Source: Bacillus_BD sp963787345
GTDB taxonomy: Bacteria > Bacillota > Bacilli > Bacillales > Cytobacillaceae
Assembly (NCBI GenBank): GCA_963787345.1
Contig: CAWBCW010000026.1
Coordinates: 620,001 to 684,000 of the forward strand
Length of the DNA: 64,000 bases
Direction: 5' to 3'
Shown here piece by piece: positions 8,288 to 15,943 of the stretch. The notes under the pieces are model-generated. The model did not search any database and was not told where the DNA came from. It saw only the letters and a list, made by a program, of their open reading frames with translations. A program made the translations under genes and the position numbers. The number at the start of each line of letters is the position of its first letter. Position 1 is the stretch's first letter.

Positions 8288-9145
8288 TTAATGAACATTA
8301 TTTTTCACATATTTCCCGTGCTTTGGAACGGCGATTGTATAAAAGTCATGAACAAGCTTTTCTAAACCATTGGTTAGTCTATCGCCTTCCATTGGTAGTC
8401 CATGGCCAGTTACTGCAACGGATGGTTCTAAAGCCGCCAGCTTTTTAACTGATTCATATGCTGCATCCCAATCAGGAGTTAAGTATCGCGGCGGTCCACT
8501 AATTTCTTGCTCCTGGGTAAACACCTTGTATAAATACTCCTGTTTTACGTTGACAAAGGCATCTCCAACGATTAAAGCTCGATCTTCCCTCCTAAAGAAA
8601 GAGACATGGCCGGGTGTATGTCCAGGGGTTTCGATCCAATGAAACCCTTTCATAAAAGGAACTTGTCCGTCTGATGGCAAAGCTTGGATTTTATCACCTA
8701 AGTCAATTGGTTCGTTTGGAAAATAGGGCGATAGTTTTGCAATGAGTCCTCCTTCGACGGTTGGATCGGGTTCAGGGTAACTTTTCTCTCCCTTTAAGTA
8801 AGGTAGTTCAAGTTCATGTGCATAGACAGGGATATTCCAATGCTTAATCAGTTCGATGATCCCGCCAACATGATCAAAATGTCCATGGGTTAAGATAATC
8901 GCTTTAGGGCGGCTGTTCGAACCAAACCTTTCCTCTGTTACTGCGATGATATCTTCTGATGAACCTGGCATTCCTGCATCAACAAGAACAAAATCCTTTG
9001 TTTCTGGATGTCCAACTAAACAGAAGTTGACGATTTGAATCGTATAGGAGTATAAATCTGGTAAGACCTCAATTCCCAGCCCATTATTAATGGATGTAGC
9101 TGGGATAAATTTATAGTCATTTCCATAAGAAAGCTCTTGATCCAT
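8288..9145 (-). CDS. MBL-fold metallo-hydrolase (YflN-like)
   Basis: A 285-residue metallo-beta-lactamase-fold protein. It has the dinuclear zinc motif HGHFDHVGG (HxHxDH), the later ligands in TPGHTPGH and VGDAF, and the final TGHG. Similar Bacillus proteins (YflN) are annotated as putative metal-dependent hydrolases. The fold also includes lactonases and glyoxalase II, so the substrate is unknown. No signal peptide, so cytosolic. The start ATG 9145 follows GAGGGAACTTTCAA. It is transcribed away from the selenoprotein-like gene. Confidence 0.85.
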   Translation of the reverse strand: MDQELSYGNDYKFIPATSINNGLGIEVLPDLYSYTIQIVNFCLVGHPETKDFVLVDAGMPGSSEDIIAVTEERFGSNSRPKAIILTHGHFDHVGGIIELIKHWNIPVYAHELELPYLKGEKSYPEPDPTVEGGLIAKLSPYFPNEPIDLGDKIQALPSDGQVPFMKGFHWIETPGHTPGHVSFFRREDRALIVGDAFVNVKQEYLYKVFTQEQEISGPPRYLTPDWDAAYESVKKLAALEPSVAVTGHGLPMEGDRLTNGLEKLVHDFYTIAVPKHGKYVKNNVH

Positions 9146-9225
9146 TTGAAAGTTCCCTCTTTCTCATTTTCGTTATATGCAATTAGCTTTTGTCTCTTAT
9201 GGTCAATTATGCGAAGGAAGACTAA

Positions 9226-9280
9226 AAAGAGTGCTAATTACACTTCAGAAAAATGGAAGGTACTTAGCACTCTTTTTCTT
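9226..9280. repeat. Inverted repeat in a divergent gap
   Basis: AAAAAGAGTGCTAA (9226-9237) and TTAGCACTCTTTTT (9264-9277), with weaker inner pairing. It looks like an intrinsic terminator but lies between two divergent genes, so it terminates nothing obvious. The half-sites equal those of CIRCE in reversed (everted) order. Confidence 0.6.
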
Positions 9281-9367
9281 TGTCCGATGAATATCAGTGA
9301 GAGATGAAGAAAACTCGCCACTGATGGTCCGGCCTATTTTGGCTAATGGAAAGGAGAGGAACGAACC

Positions 9368-10126
9368 ATGAAGCTATCCGGCAATAAAGTAATTGAATCC
9401 GTTATGGAAGTAAGAGCCAAGGGGATGGTTGATTCAATTAAAGGAGATATTCCGATTAACCGATTTGAAAAAGAAACAAGAGACTCAACCATTGCCCTAG
9501 TCACAACAGCTGGTGTCCTTTTAAAAACAGAAGAGGTTTTTAATGTGATAGACGGGGATCCTACTGTCCGGTTTATTCCGTCTTCGAGTGTAGAGGATGA
9601 CTTAATGATTAGTCATGAGCACTTTGACCGCAGCGATGCTGACCAAGATGTAAATTGCGTTTTTCCGCTTACAAGACTGAAGGAGTTAGCAGATGAAGGT
9701 GTTATTGGCGATGTGGCCAATACCCATTACGGATTAATGGGATATATACCAGATACTATACCTTTAATTGAAGAAACCATTCCGAAAATCGTTCAACAAC
9801 TGATTGCAGATGGAGTCGATGCTGTCATTCTGAACCCTGGCTGATACATATGCCATCAATCCGTGGGGTTGATTCAATATGGAATTGAAAAAGCAGGAAT
9901 TCCGGCGATTTCAATTTCTCATTTAGGTCATTTAACAAAAAAGGTTCGGGTTTCCCGCGCGTTACAAATTAAATTTCCATTAGGGAGAAGTTTCGGTAAA
10001 GCTGATGAAGTGGACATGCAAAGACAAATATTATTAGATTGCCTGCATTATTTAAGAGAAATCAAGGAGCCTGAGAGCATCATTAAGCTTCCGTATAAAT
10101 GGAGAAGGAAGTCTAGAACAAAATGA
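9368..10126 (+). CDS. GrdB/PrdB-family reductase with in-frame TGA (candidate selenoprotein)
   Basis: One frame of 252 codons interrupted only by TGA at 9842-9844 (codon 159). Both halves belong to the glycine/sarcosine/betaine/D-proline reductase selenoprotein B family. Upstream are SSVEDDLMISHEHFDR and DGVDAVILNPG; downstream is YICHQSVGLIQ..IEKAGIP. The TGA is at the redox position of the UxxC motif (TGA-Tyr-Ile-Cys), exactly where family members carry selenocysteine or cysteine. A hairpin compatible with a bacterial SECIS follows. If the TGA were an ordinary stop, the product would lack the active site. Start ATG 9368 follows AAGGAGAGG. The stop overlaps the next gene by 4 bases. Alternative: a Cys codon mutated to stop. 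Standalone B-like proteins in Bacilli have no assigned substrate. Confidence 0.75.
9845..9874 (+). promoter_or_regulatory. SECIS-like hairpin downstream of the in-frame TGA
   Basis: ATCAA (9855-9859), a bulged T, CC (9861-9862), loop GTGG (9863-9866), then GG and TTGAT (9867-9873). The apical loop begins with G about 19 bases after the TGA, inside the 16-37 base range accepted for bacterial SECIS elements. The stem is short (7 pairs), so this is suggestive only. Confidence 0.5.
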
Positions 10127-10374
10127 GTCAACCGATTGAGAAAATCCAGCAAGCAAATAGTGTTCAACGGAAAAAGGCCAAAATGATACAAAAAATCCTT
10201 TGGCATATTAGATGGATCTTACTTATTCTATTCATTATCTTCAATGGCATCGGATTAATGACCGCTATTTCTGTACATTATTTTCTTGCCGTTAATGGTA
10301 TCGGTTTATGTCTTTATTTACTGTTAGGGCAGCTTGAAGGTTATTTTGATTGTAAGTCAAACTGCCATATTTGA
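10123..10374 (+). CDS. Small membrane protein coupled to the reductase gene
   Basis: An 83-residue protein with a basic, amphipathic N-terminus (KIQQANSVQRKKAKM), two membrane helices (about residues 28-46 and 52-70) and a C-terminus with two cysteines (DCKSNC). ATG 10123 overlaps the reductase stop (ATGA), which indicates translational coupling. The pairing suggests a membrane partner for the upstream redox protein, but I recognise no family and this is inference. A strong terminator closes the two-gene unit. Confidence 0.6.
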   Translation: MSQPIEKIQQANSVQRKKAKMIQKILWHIRWILLILFIIFNGIGLMTAISVHYFLAVNGIGLCLYLLLGQLEGYFDCKSNCHI

Positions 10375-10377
10375 GAA

Positions 10378-10432
10378 AGAAAGAATAGGTGCCTGTTTTT
10401 ACGAACGGATACCTATTCTTTCTTTTTTACAA
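10378..10432 (+). terminator. Intrinsic terminator of the reductase operon
   Basis: GAAAGAATAGGT.CC and its complement CCTATTCTTTC around a loop, followed by TTTTTT. Confidence 0.85.
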
Positions 10433-10497
10433 AAAGGGATACATGGTTTTCGGAATATTATATAATTAGGATATCAATGAAAAAGGAGTGTCTCACT

Positions 10498-10722
10498 ATG
10501 ACCGGAATAATTGCGGTAGTGATGGTTTTTTCGATTCCCATCATCGCTATTGTCACAAGCCATTTTCAAAAAGTAGCTACAATCAAGCGTGATATGGTTC
10601 AAGATGAACTTAAACTTGAACAGTTAAGACACCAAAATTATTTAATGGAAACAGAGAAAATGAAACTAGAGCTTGAAAAAATGAAATTAGAGGAGCCGAA
10701 CCAAGACACTTATAAGATTTGA
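10498..10722 (+). CDS. Small membrane-anchored coiled-coil protein
   Basis: A 74-residue protein: one N-terminal membrane helix (about residues 3-21) followed by a charged alpha-helical segment with repeated EKMKLELEKMKLEE, a likely coiled coil. An in-frame ATG at 10477 lies upstream, but AAAGGAGTG sits between the two, so ATG 10498 is the start. A TATAAT is present at about 10460. Proteins of this form occur in Bacilli without a known role; no family is recognised. Confidence 0.6.
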   Translation: MTGIIAVVMVFSIPIIAIVTSHFQKVATIKRDMVQDELKLEQLRHQNYLMETEKMKLELEKMKLEEPNQDTYKI

Positions 10723-10760
10723 CTTCCTTACGCAAATTTGACGAGCGGATTTAAATTTTA

Positions 10761-11438
10761 TTATTGATAGCTATAGACAACCTGTATGGTAGCTTGGATG
10801 GAGAATTCACCTGTCTGAATTGGTGGAACTTCTTGTGCTTGGAACGAATGAGCTTGTGCGGAAAGAACTCGATTGCCCTTCTCCTGCGGTGAACCTTGCT
10901 CCGTTATTTTAATCGGAATTCTGTTTAATCTTGCTCCGATTGTCTGTGAAATAACGGTCGCTTTTTCAAACGCATTTCGAAGGGCTTTTTTTAATGCTTC
11001 TTGATAGAATAAGTCTTGATTTGCTACGATAAATTGAAGCCCGCCGCTTCGATTCACACCGTGGCGGATGGCTGTCTCATATACGCTTCCAATCAGCTCA
11101 AGATTCTTAACTAGTACTTCTAAAAGGTGTTCGACTTCATAGCCTCTTAAGACCGATTGTCCATCCACATAGTCATAGCGGGGGGAAATTGTATATCCAG
11201 TTGTTCGAATCGATGACTTTTCAATACGGAGTTCTTCTAATGCTCCAATAACGGAGTTAGAAATTGAAGCATTTTCTTGCTGTGCACTCTGAACGTTTAT
11301 GCTTTGGGTAACCACTCCAAGTGTAATCTTTGCTTGGTCAGGTCTGACTAGAAGGGCTCCTTCTCCCTCAACGGTTAAAGTGTTCGTTCGATAAACCGGA
11401 TTAGACGGATAAAGTCGGTGACCTTGCTGTAAGTACAT
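10761..11438 (-). CDS. SIMPL domain (DUF541, YggE-like) protein
   Basis: A 225-residue protein covering the whole SIMPL domain. It opens with LTVEGEGALLVRPDQAKITLGV, followed by SIRTTGYTISPRYDY and RGYEVEHLLEVLVKN, all typical of DUF541. Gram-negative YggE and BP26 relatives are periplasmic and linked to oxidative-stress tolerance. This protein lacks a clear signal peptide, so its location is uncertain. The frame is open to 11486, but GAGGCGATGATA precedes ATG 11438, which is therefore chosen. It appears monocistronic and runs convergent to the coiled-coil gene. Confidence 0.75.
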   Translation of the reverse strand: MYLQQGHRLYPSNPVYRTNTLTVEGEGALLVRPDQAKITLGVVTQSINVQSAQQENASISNSVIGALEELRIEKSSIRTTGYTISPRYDYVDGQSVLRGYEVEHLLEVLVKNLELIGSVYETAIRHGVNRSGGLQFIVANQDLFYQEALKKALRNAFEKATVISQTIGARLNRIPIKITEQGSPQEKGNRVLSAQAHSFQAQEVPPIQTGEFSIQATIQVVYSYQ

Positions 11439-11538
11439 TATCATCGCCTCATTTAGATTAATAGAATCATCAGACTTATATGGCAATAATGGATCGTCTA
11501 TGCCTAAAAAGTAAAATTACGAACGAAAATTATAGTTC

Positions 11539-11571
11539 AAAGGGAACGAACCTACCCGGCTCGTTCCCTTT
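11539..11571 (-). terminator. Hairpin downstream of the pirin gene
   Basis: AAAGGGAACGAACC and GGCTCGTTCCCTTT around a 5-base loop. The T run is short on either strand, so termination strength is uncertain. Confidence 0.6.
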
Positions 11572-11594
11572 TCCATAGAGTCTCAAAAATCCTA

Positions 11595-12293
11595 CTACTT
11601 TTTTTCCATCTCGATCACTAAAAAGTGAGAAGTTTCATCTGCTTTAATATTGATTTCCTCTTCTGCAATTTCCAAAGCATCTCTTGCATCTAATGAAAGA
11701 CCATTAATGATCGATTTTCCTTCAATTTGCACTAAATAAGCTTGACGCCCGGTAGCTACTTGGAAGTTGATCTCTTTATCCTTTTCGAGTTCAAGAGAAT
11801 AGAAGTTAACATCTTGGTTAATCTTTACTGGAGCACTTCCTTGTTTACTTGATACCATATGAAGCCATTTATTCTGTCTTTCTTCCCAATCGAAAAGTAA
11901 ATCGCCATAATTAGGTGCGTAACCTTGTTTGTCAGGGAAAATCCAAATTTGCAACAATCTTAAAGGGTCTTCCGCACGGTTATGTTCACTGTGGAGCACA
12001 CCTGTACCAGCACTCATGTATTGAATATGTCCGCGATTAATAGTTCTTTGATTTCCCATGCTGTCCGCATGTGTCAGGGATCCGTCAACGACATATGAGA
12101 TGATTTCCATATCTCGGTGCGGATGTGTTCCAAATCCTGTTCCAGGTGCAATTTGATCGTCATTAATTACTCTTAACACACCAAAATTGATGTTTTCGGG
12201 ATTATAATACTCCGCAAATGAAAAATGAAAAATACTTTGTAACCAGCCTTGGTTGCTTTTTCCCATTTGACGATGATCAATTTTTCTTAACAT
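11595..12293 (-). CDS. Pirin family bicupin (YhhW/YhaK-like, putative quercetinase)
   Basis: A 232-residue cytosolic bicupin. The N-terminal cupin has the pirin metal motif HPHRDMEIISYV (His-x-His) and a later TGVLHSEHN supplying further ligands; the second cupin is degenerate. Bacterial pirins of this length include YhhW, an iron-dependent quercetin 2,3-dioxygenase, and redox-sensor types. RBS GAGGAG, ATG 12293. The promoter carries a MarR-type palindrome directly after its -10 box (listed next), which points to induction by electrophiles or quinones. It is monocistronic and divergent from the aminotransferase gene. Confidence 0.85.
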   Translation of the reverse strand: MLRKIDHRQMGKSNQGWLQSIFHFSFAEYYNPENINFGVLRVINDDQIAPGTGFGTHPHRDMEIISYVVDGSLTHADSMGNQRTINRGHIQYMSAGTGVLHSEHNRAEDPLRLLQIWIFPDKQGYAPNYGDLLFDWEERQNKWLHMVSSKQGSAPVKINQDVNFYSLELEKDKEINFQVATGRQAYLVQIEGKSIINGLSLDARDALEIAEEEINIKADETSHFLVIEMEKK

Positions 12294-12340
12294 TTTATCT
12301 ACTCCTCATATATTGAGATCTCTTAACCTTAATTAAAGTA

Positions 12341-12387
12341 ATCTTAATTCAAGATAAATTATACTAGAGTTTTTATTCGTCTGTCAA
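12341..12387 (-). promoter_or_regulatory. Pirin promoter with MarR/MhqR-like operator
   Basis: On the minus strand: TTGACA (12387-12382), an 18-base spacer, TATAAT (12363-12358), then two bases and the palindrome ATCTTGAATTAAGAT (12355-12341). A repressor bound there would cover the transcription start. The palindrome resembles B. subtilis MhqR operators (ATCTCGAATTCGAGAT). Confidence 0.65.
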
Positions 12388-12504
12388 TAAAAGATCTAAG
12401 AATTCCTTTAACTACATTTTAAAAATTCCTATTCTATTAATTATGGTAAAATTTTAATGAATATATACATGCTCGGATAACATCATGAAAAGAGGAAAAG
12501 TGAT

Positions 12505-13686
12505 ATGAAATTTATAGCTTCAAAGAAAGTTCAAAAAATGGCAACTAGTATTTTTACCGAATTAGCGAATAAGAAGAAGGAGGCAATGGGAAAGGGCCTT
12601 GATGTGATTGATTTAAGTATTGGAAGCCCTGATATGACACCGCCAAGCAATGTCGTTGATACTTTAGTTAAATATAGTCAAGATTCTACTAAATATGGGT
12701 ATACATTAAAAGGGATTGATGAATTTAACGAAGCTGTACAGTATTTTTACAAACAACGGTATGATGTCGAAATTAATCCAGATGGTGAGGTTCTTCAACT
12801 TATGGGGTCTCAAGATGGGCTTTCCCACTTGGCGACAGCCATCATTGATCCAGGGGATTATGTTCTTGTTCCAGATCCAGGTTACCCCATCTATGAACAG
12901 GGTGTTTTGATCGCCGGAGGCCACATTTATGGGATGCCGTTACTAGAAGAAAATCAATATTTGCCAAAATTAGATGAGATTCCGGAAGAGATATTAGAGA
13001 AAACGAAGATGATGATCATCAGTTATCCTGGTAATCCGGTGACAGCGTTGGCAAGTAAAGAATTTTTTGAAGAAGTGGTTACTTTTGCAAAAAAACATCA
13101 AATTCTTGTTGTCCATGATTTTGCTTACTCAGAATTGATTTGGGATGGGAACCCGAGCCTCAGCTTCATGTCTGTTGAGGGGGCAAAAGAAGTTGCCATT
13201 GAATTCAATTCACTATCGAAAACATTTAATATGGCAGGCTGTCGAATTGGGTATGCAGTCGGCAACAAGGAGGCTCTAAGAATCTTAGCTTCTTTTAAAT
13301 CGAATATTGATTATGGTGTGTTTTATCCAATTCAAATGGCGGCTGTAACTGCATTAACATCGGACTATCATGTATTGGACGAACAAGTGAAAGAGTATGA
13401 AAAGCGACGAGACACTTTGCTTGCGGGCTTGGAAAAAGCAGGTTGGAAAGTTGCAAAGTCACCGGCAACAATGTTTGTTTGGGCAAAAATCCCCGCTGGT
13501 TGGACTTCACGGGAGTTTGCCTTTGCATTAATTGAAAAAGCGGGAGTAGCGGTTGTTCCAGGAGATGCTTTTGGTGAACGAGGTGAGGGTTATGTCCGCA
13601 TGGCTATCGTTCAATCTTCCGAAAAGCTTGCTCAAGCTGCAGAGCGAATACAAGCATTTTTAAGTAAAACTAATTCATCAAAATAA
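12505..13686 (+). CDS. PLP-dependent aminotransferase, class I/II (LL-DAP-aminotransferase-like)
   Basis: A 393-residue fold-type I aminotransferase. Visible motifs are the substrate-binding IDLSIGSPDM, the cofactor loop PDPGYPIYE, SYPGNPVTA (the conserved Asn), HDFAYSEL, the Schiff-base lysine Lys239 in SLSKTFNMAGCRIGY, and the carboxylate-binding Arg in GEGYVRMAI. It resembles proteins annotated LL-diaminopimelate aminotransferase or MtnE-like transaminase; Bacilli normally make diaminopimelate by the acetylase route, so the true substrate is open. ATG 12505 follows AGAGGAAAAG. It is monocistronic with a terminator at 13698. Confidence 0.8.
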   Translation: MKFIASKKVQKMATSIFTELANKKKEAMGKGLDVIDLSIGSPDMTPPSNVVDTLVKYSQDSTKYGYTLKGIDEFNEAVQYFYKQRYDVEINPDGEVLQLMGSQDGLSHLATAIIDPGDYVLVPDPGYPIYEQGVLIAGGHIYGMPLLEENQYLPKLDEIPEEILEKTKMMIISYPGNPVTALASKEFFEEVVTFAKKHQILVVHDFAYSELIWDGNPSLSFMSVEGAKEVAIEFNSLSKTFNMAGCRIGYAVGNKEALRILASFKSNIDYGVFYPIQMAAVTALTSDYHVLDEQVKEYEKRRDTLLAGLEKAGWKVAKSPATMFVWAKIPAGWTSREFAFALIEKAGVAVVPGDAFGERGEGYVRMAIVQSSEKLAQAAERIQAFLSKTNSSK

Positions 13687-13697
13687 TCGGAAGTACA

Positions 13698-13730
13698 GCT
13701 GACTAATTATGATAAATAGTCAGCCTTTTT
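13698..13730 (+). terminator. Intrinsic terminator after the aminotransferase
   Basis: GCTGACTA (13698-13705) pairs with TAGTCAGC (13717-13724), followed by CTTTTT. Confidence 0.85.
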
Positions 13731-13835
13731 ACATATAAATACGAGATTGTAATCTATTGGAAAAGAAACTGAAATAGATGCTTGATACAATGAGGGGATA
13801 GGTTAATAAATCTTATTTAGAAAAAGGGGATTACT

Positions 13836-14201
13836 GTGGATTTACATGTAGAAAAGGCATTACAAGAATGGAAAGAAGAAATTAACACTTTGTTGGATAG
13901 TATTGATCAAGAATATGCAGAGGTGAGAAGTGAACTACAAGTCTATACATATAAATATAATATTACAAAACAAGTGGTCCAATCAACAATGAACGAGGAA
14001 ATGGTTCGAAATATTAGAGAGCAATACCAAAAGCCTTTCGAAAAGGCATTTACAGAATTGAAAGAAGCTATAAAGGGTCTGGAAGAAAAGAAAAAGGTTT
14101 ATCAAATGTTTGTTGATAAGATTAATAGAGTTTTAGATAAGGGTGAAGAAAAAGATATAGCCTACAAAAAGGTTGACGAAAAAGAAGGAGGTTCACTCTA
14201 A
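13836..14201 (+). CDS. Hypothetical coiled-coil protein
   Basis: A 121-residue, highly charged, all-helical soluble protein with no signal peptide or cysteines; heptad-like Leu/Ile spacing suggests a coiled coil over most of its length. Start GTG 13836 follows AAAAGGGGA. I recognise no family. It sits alone, 150 bases upstream of the ABC exporter genes, and need not be part of that operon. Confidence 0.6.
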   Translation: MDLHVEKALQEWKEEINTLLDSIDQEYAEVRSELQVYTYKYNITKQVVQSTMNEEMVRNIREQYQKPFEKAFTELKEAIKGLEEKKKVYQMFVDKINRVLDKGEEKDIAYKKVDEKEGGSL

Positions 14202-14353
14202 AGTATCTCTTCTCGAATTCAATGAGATAATAAGTCCTAGAACACCTTCCTCAAAAGAATATAGGGTTATCCCGCACCTTAAATGGTAAAATATATGCAT
14301 ACACGGGCCCATAAATGTGGCATAAACTTAAAAAATAAAGAAGTGAGAGAGCG

Positions 14354-15118
14354 ATGGAGCAACTGGAAAATGCAATGAATCAAGAAACACGAGAGATCGA
14401 ATTTATCAACGTTGGAAAAACGTTTCTGCAACAAGAAGAGACGCTCCAAGTATTGAAGGGGATTAATGGAAAGGTGGAAAAAGGGTCGATATTAACGTTA
14501 ATTGGACCATCTGGATCAGGTAAGAGTACACTCATTTCGCTTTGTAATTTATTGCAAACTCCTGATGAGGGGAAAATCTATATTGGTGACCGGGAAATTA
14601 GGCAATGGGATATCCAAGAACTCAGACGAAGAGTAGGAATTGCTTTTCAGGCCGCTCCGATGATGCGGGGAACAGCACTTGAGAATTTAGCTCTTCCCGC
14701 AGCTTTGAAAGGAGAGACCCTGAAAGATCCCGAGAAATATATGAATTATGTGGGACTATCAACGGAACTTTTATCAAGAGAGGCGAGAGAGCTTTCTGGA
14801 GGACAACGTCAAAGGTTATCTTTCGCACGGACACTTGTGAATAAGCCTGCAATCCTTTTACTAGATGAAGTTACATCTGCATTAGATTCGATATCGGCGC
14901 ACGAAATCGAAGAGCTTATTTTACGAATTAATAAAGAAAGAAATGTGACGGTCCTTTGGGTGACACATGACCTTTCCCAAGCGGAACGTGTCGGAGACCA
15001 AACTTGGTTATTGATGGATGGGGTAGTCATTGAAGCAGCGCCCACAGAGCGATTTTTCAGCGAGCCGACCCACGAGCTTACAAAGGAATTTATCGAAACG
15101 AAGAAGGTACATATATGA
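14354..15118 (+). CDS. ABC transporter ATP-binding protein (YjkB/FetA-like)
   Basis: A 254-residue ATPase with Walker A GPSGSGKST, the signature LSGGQRQRLSF, Walker B LLLDEVTSALD and the switch His in WVTHDLSQ. The neighbour is a FetB-type permease, and together they match B. subtilis yjkB-yjkA and E. coli fetAB. FetAB exports iron and protects from oxidative stress in E. coli; the Bacillus substrate has not been shown. The stop overlaps the permease start by 4 bases, so the two are coupled. Start ATG 14354 follows AAGTGAGAGAGCG. Confidence 0.85.
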   Translation: MEQLENAMNQETREIEFINVGKTFLQQEETLQVLKGINGKVEKGSILTLIGPSGSGKSTLISLCNLLQTPDEGKIYIGDREIRQWDIQELRRRVGIAFQAAPMMRGTALENLALPAALKGETLKDPEKYMNYVGLSTELLSREARELSGGQRQRLSFARTLVNKPAILLLDEVTSALDSISAHEIEELILRINKERNVTVLWVTHDLSQAERVGDQTWLLMDGVVIEAAPTERFFSEPTHELTKEFIETKKVHI

Positions 15119-15873
15119 GCTTAACCGCTATATTACTCAGCTTTATTTTTGTCATTATTGCCTTGTTTGTGTCCAATGCCTTCAAATTAGGGCTAGGACG
15201 TGATCTGATTATCACAAGTATTCGGGCAACCATTCAATTATTCATTGTCGGTTATATTTTGAAAATCGTATTTGGATTCGATAATCCAATTGCCGTTATC
15301 CTTATGATTTTAGTGATGATTTTCGTGGCGGCAAAAAATGCAGCAAAGCGTGGGAATGGATTATCACATATCTTTGCCAAAATATTTATTACGATTACCT
15401 TTGTTGAAGTCATTACGCAAGCATTTTTATTAGGACTTGAAATCATTCCGCCAAAGCCTTCTTATATTATTCCGATTAGCGGTATGATTATCGGGAATTC
15501 GATGGTGATTGCGAATTTATTTTTAAATAGACTTAAAGGGGAAGTAGAGATGAGGAAAGAGGAAATTCACCTTGTCTTATCACTTGGCGGTACGGTGAAA
15601 CAGGCGATTCATCCGATTTTAAAACAATCGATTAAATCCAGTCTCATTCCAACGATTGAAAGTCAGAAAACAATTGGACTCGTCCAGCTTCCCGGCATGA
15701 TGTCCGGTCAAATCATTGCAGGAGCAGACCCGCTTCAGGCGGTGCGCTTTCAGCTGTTAATTGTCTTTCTAATTATGTCAGCTGCTTCCATAACGGCAAT
15801 CATTCTCGGCTTGCTTATTTACCCGAGTCTTTTTAACAAAGATCAGCAATTAGATATAGGAAGGTGGAAATAA
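15115..15873 (+). CDS. fetB: FetB/YjkA family ABC permease (UPF0014)
   Basis: A 252-residue integral membrane protein with about seven helices. The family signature is visible as NAFKLGLGRDLIITSIRATIQL near the N-terminus and QLPGMMSGQIIAGADPLQAV near residue 195. It is the membrane half of the two-gene exporter with the upstream ATPase, which it overlaps by 4 bases. Its role by homology is metal (iron) export, and this is inferred only. Length equals B. subtilis YjkA (about 250). Confidence 0.85.
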   Translation: MSLTAILLSFIFVIIALFVSNAFKLGLGRDLIITSIRATIQLFIVGYILKIVFGFDNPIAVILMILVMIFVAAKNAAKRGNGLSHIFAKIFITITFVEVITQAFLLGLEIIPPKPSYIIPISGMIIGNSMVIANLFLNRLKGEVEMRKEEIHLVLSLGGTVKQAIHPILKQSIKSSLIPTIESQKTIGLVQLPGMMSGQIIAGADPLQAVRFQLLIVFLIMSAASITAIILGLLIYPSLFNKDQQLDIGRWK

Positions 15874-15943
15874 GTGGATGGTACCTAGTGCCAATCTAAT
15901 GGTAAGATTTATAGAATGGTCTGAAATATAGAGGGGGATTGGC

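Noticed and set aside
9229..9272. HrcA/CIRCE operator
   Set aside because: CIRCE is TTAGCACTC-N9-GAGTGCTAA. Here the half-sites are in the opposite order with 26 bases between, and no chaperone gene is nearby.
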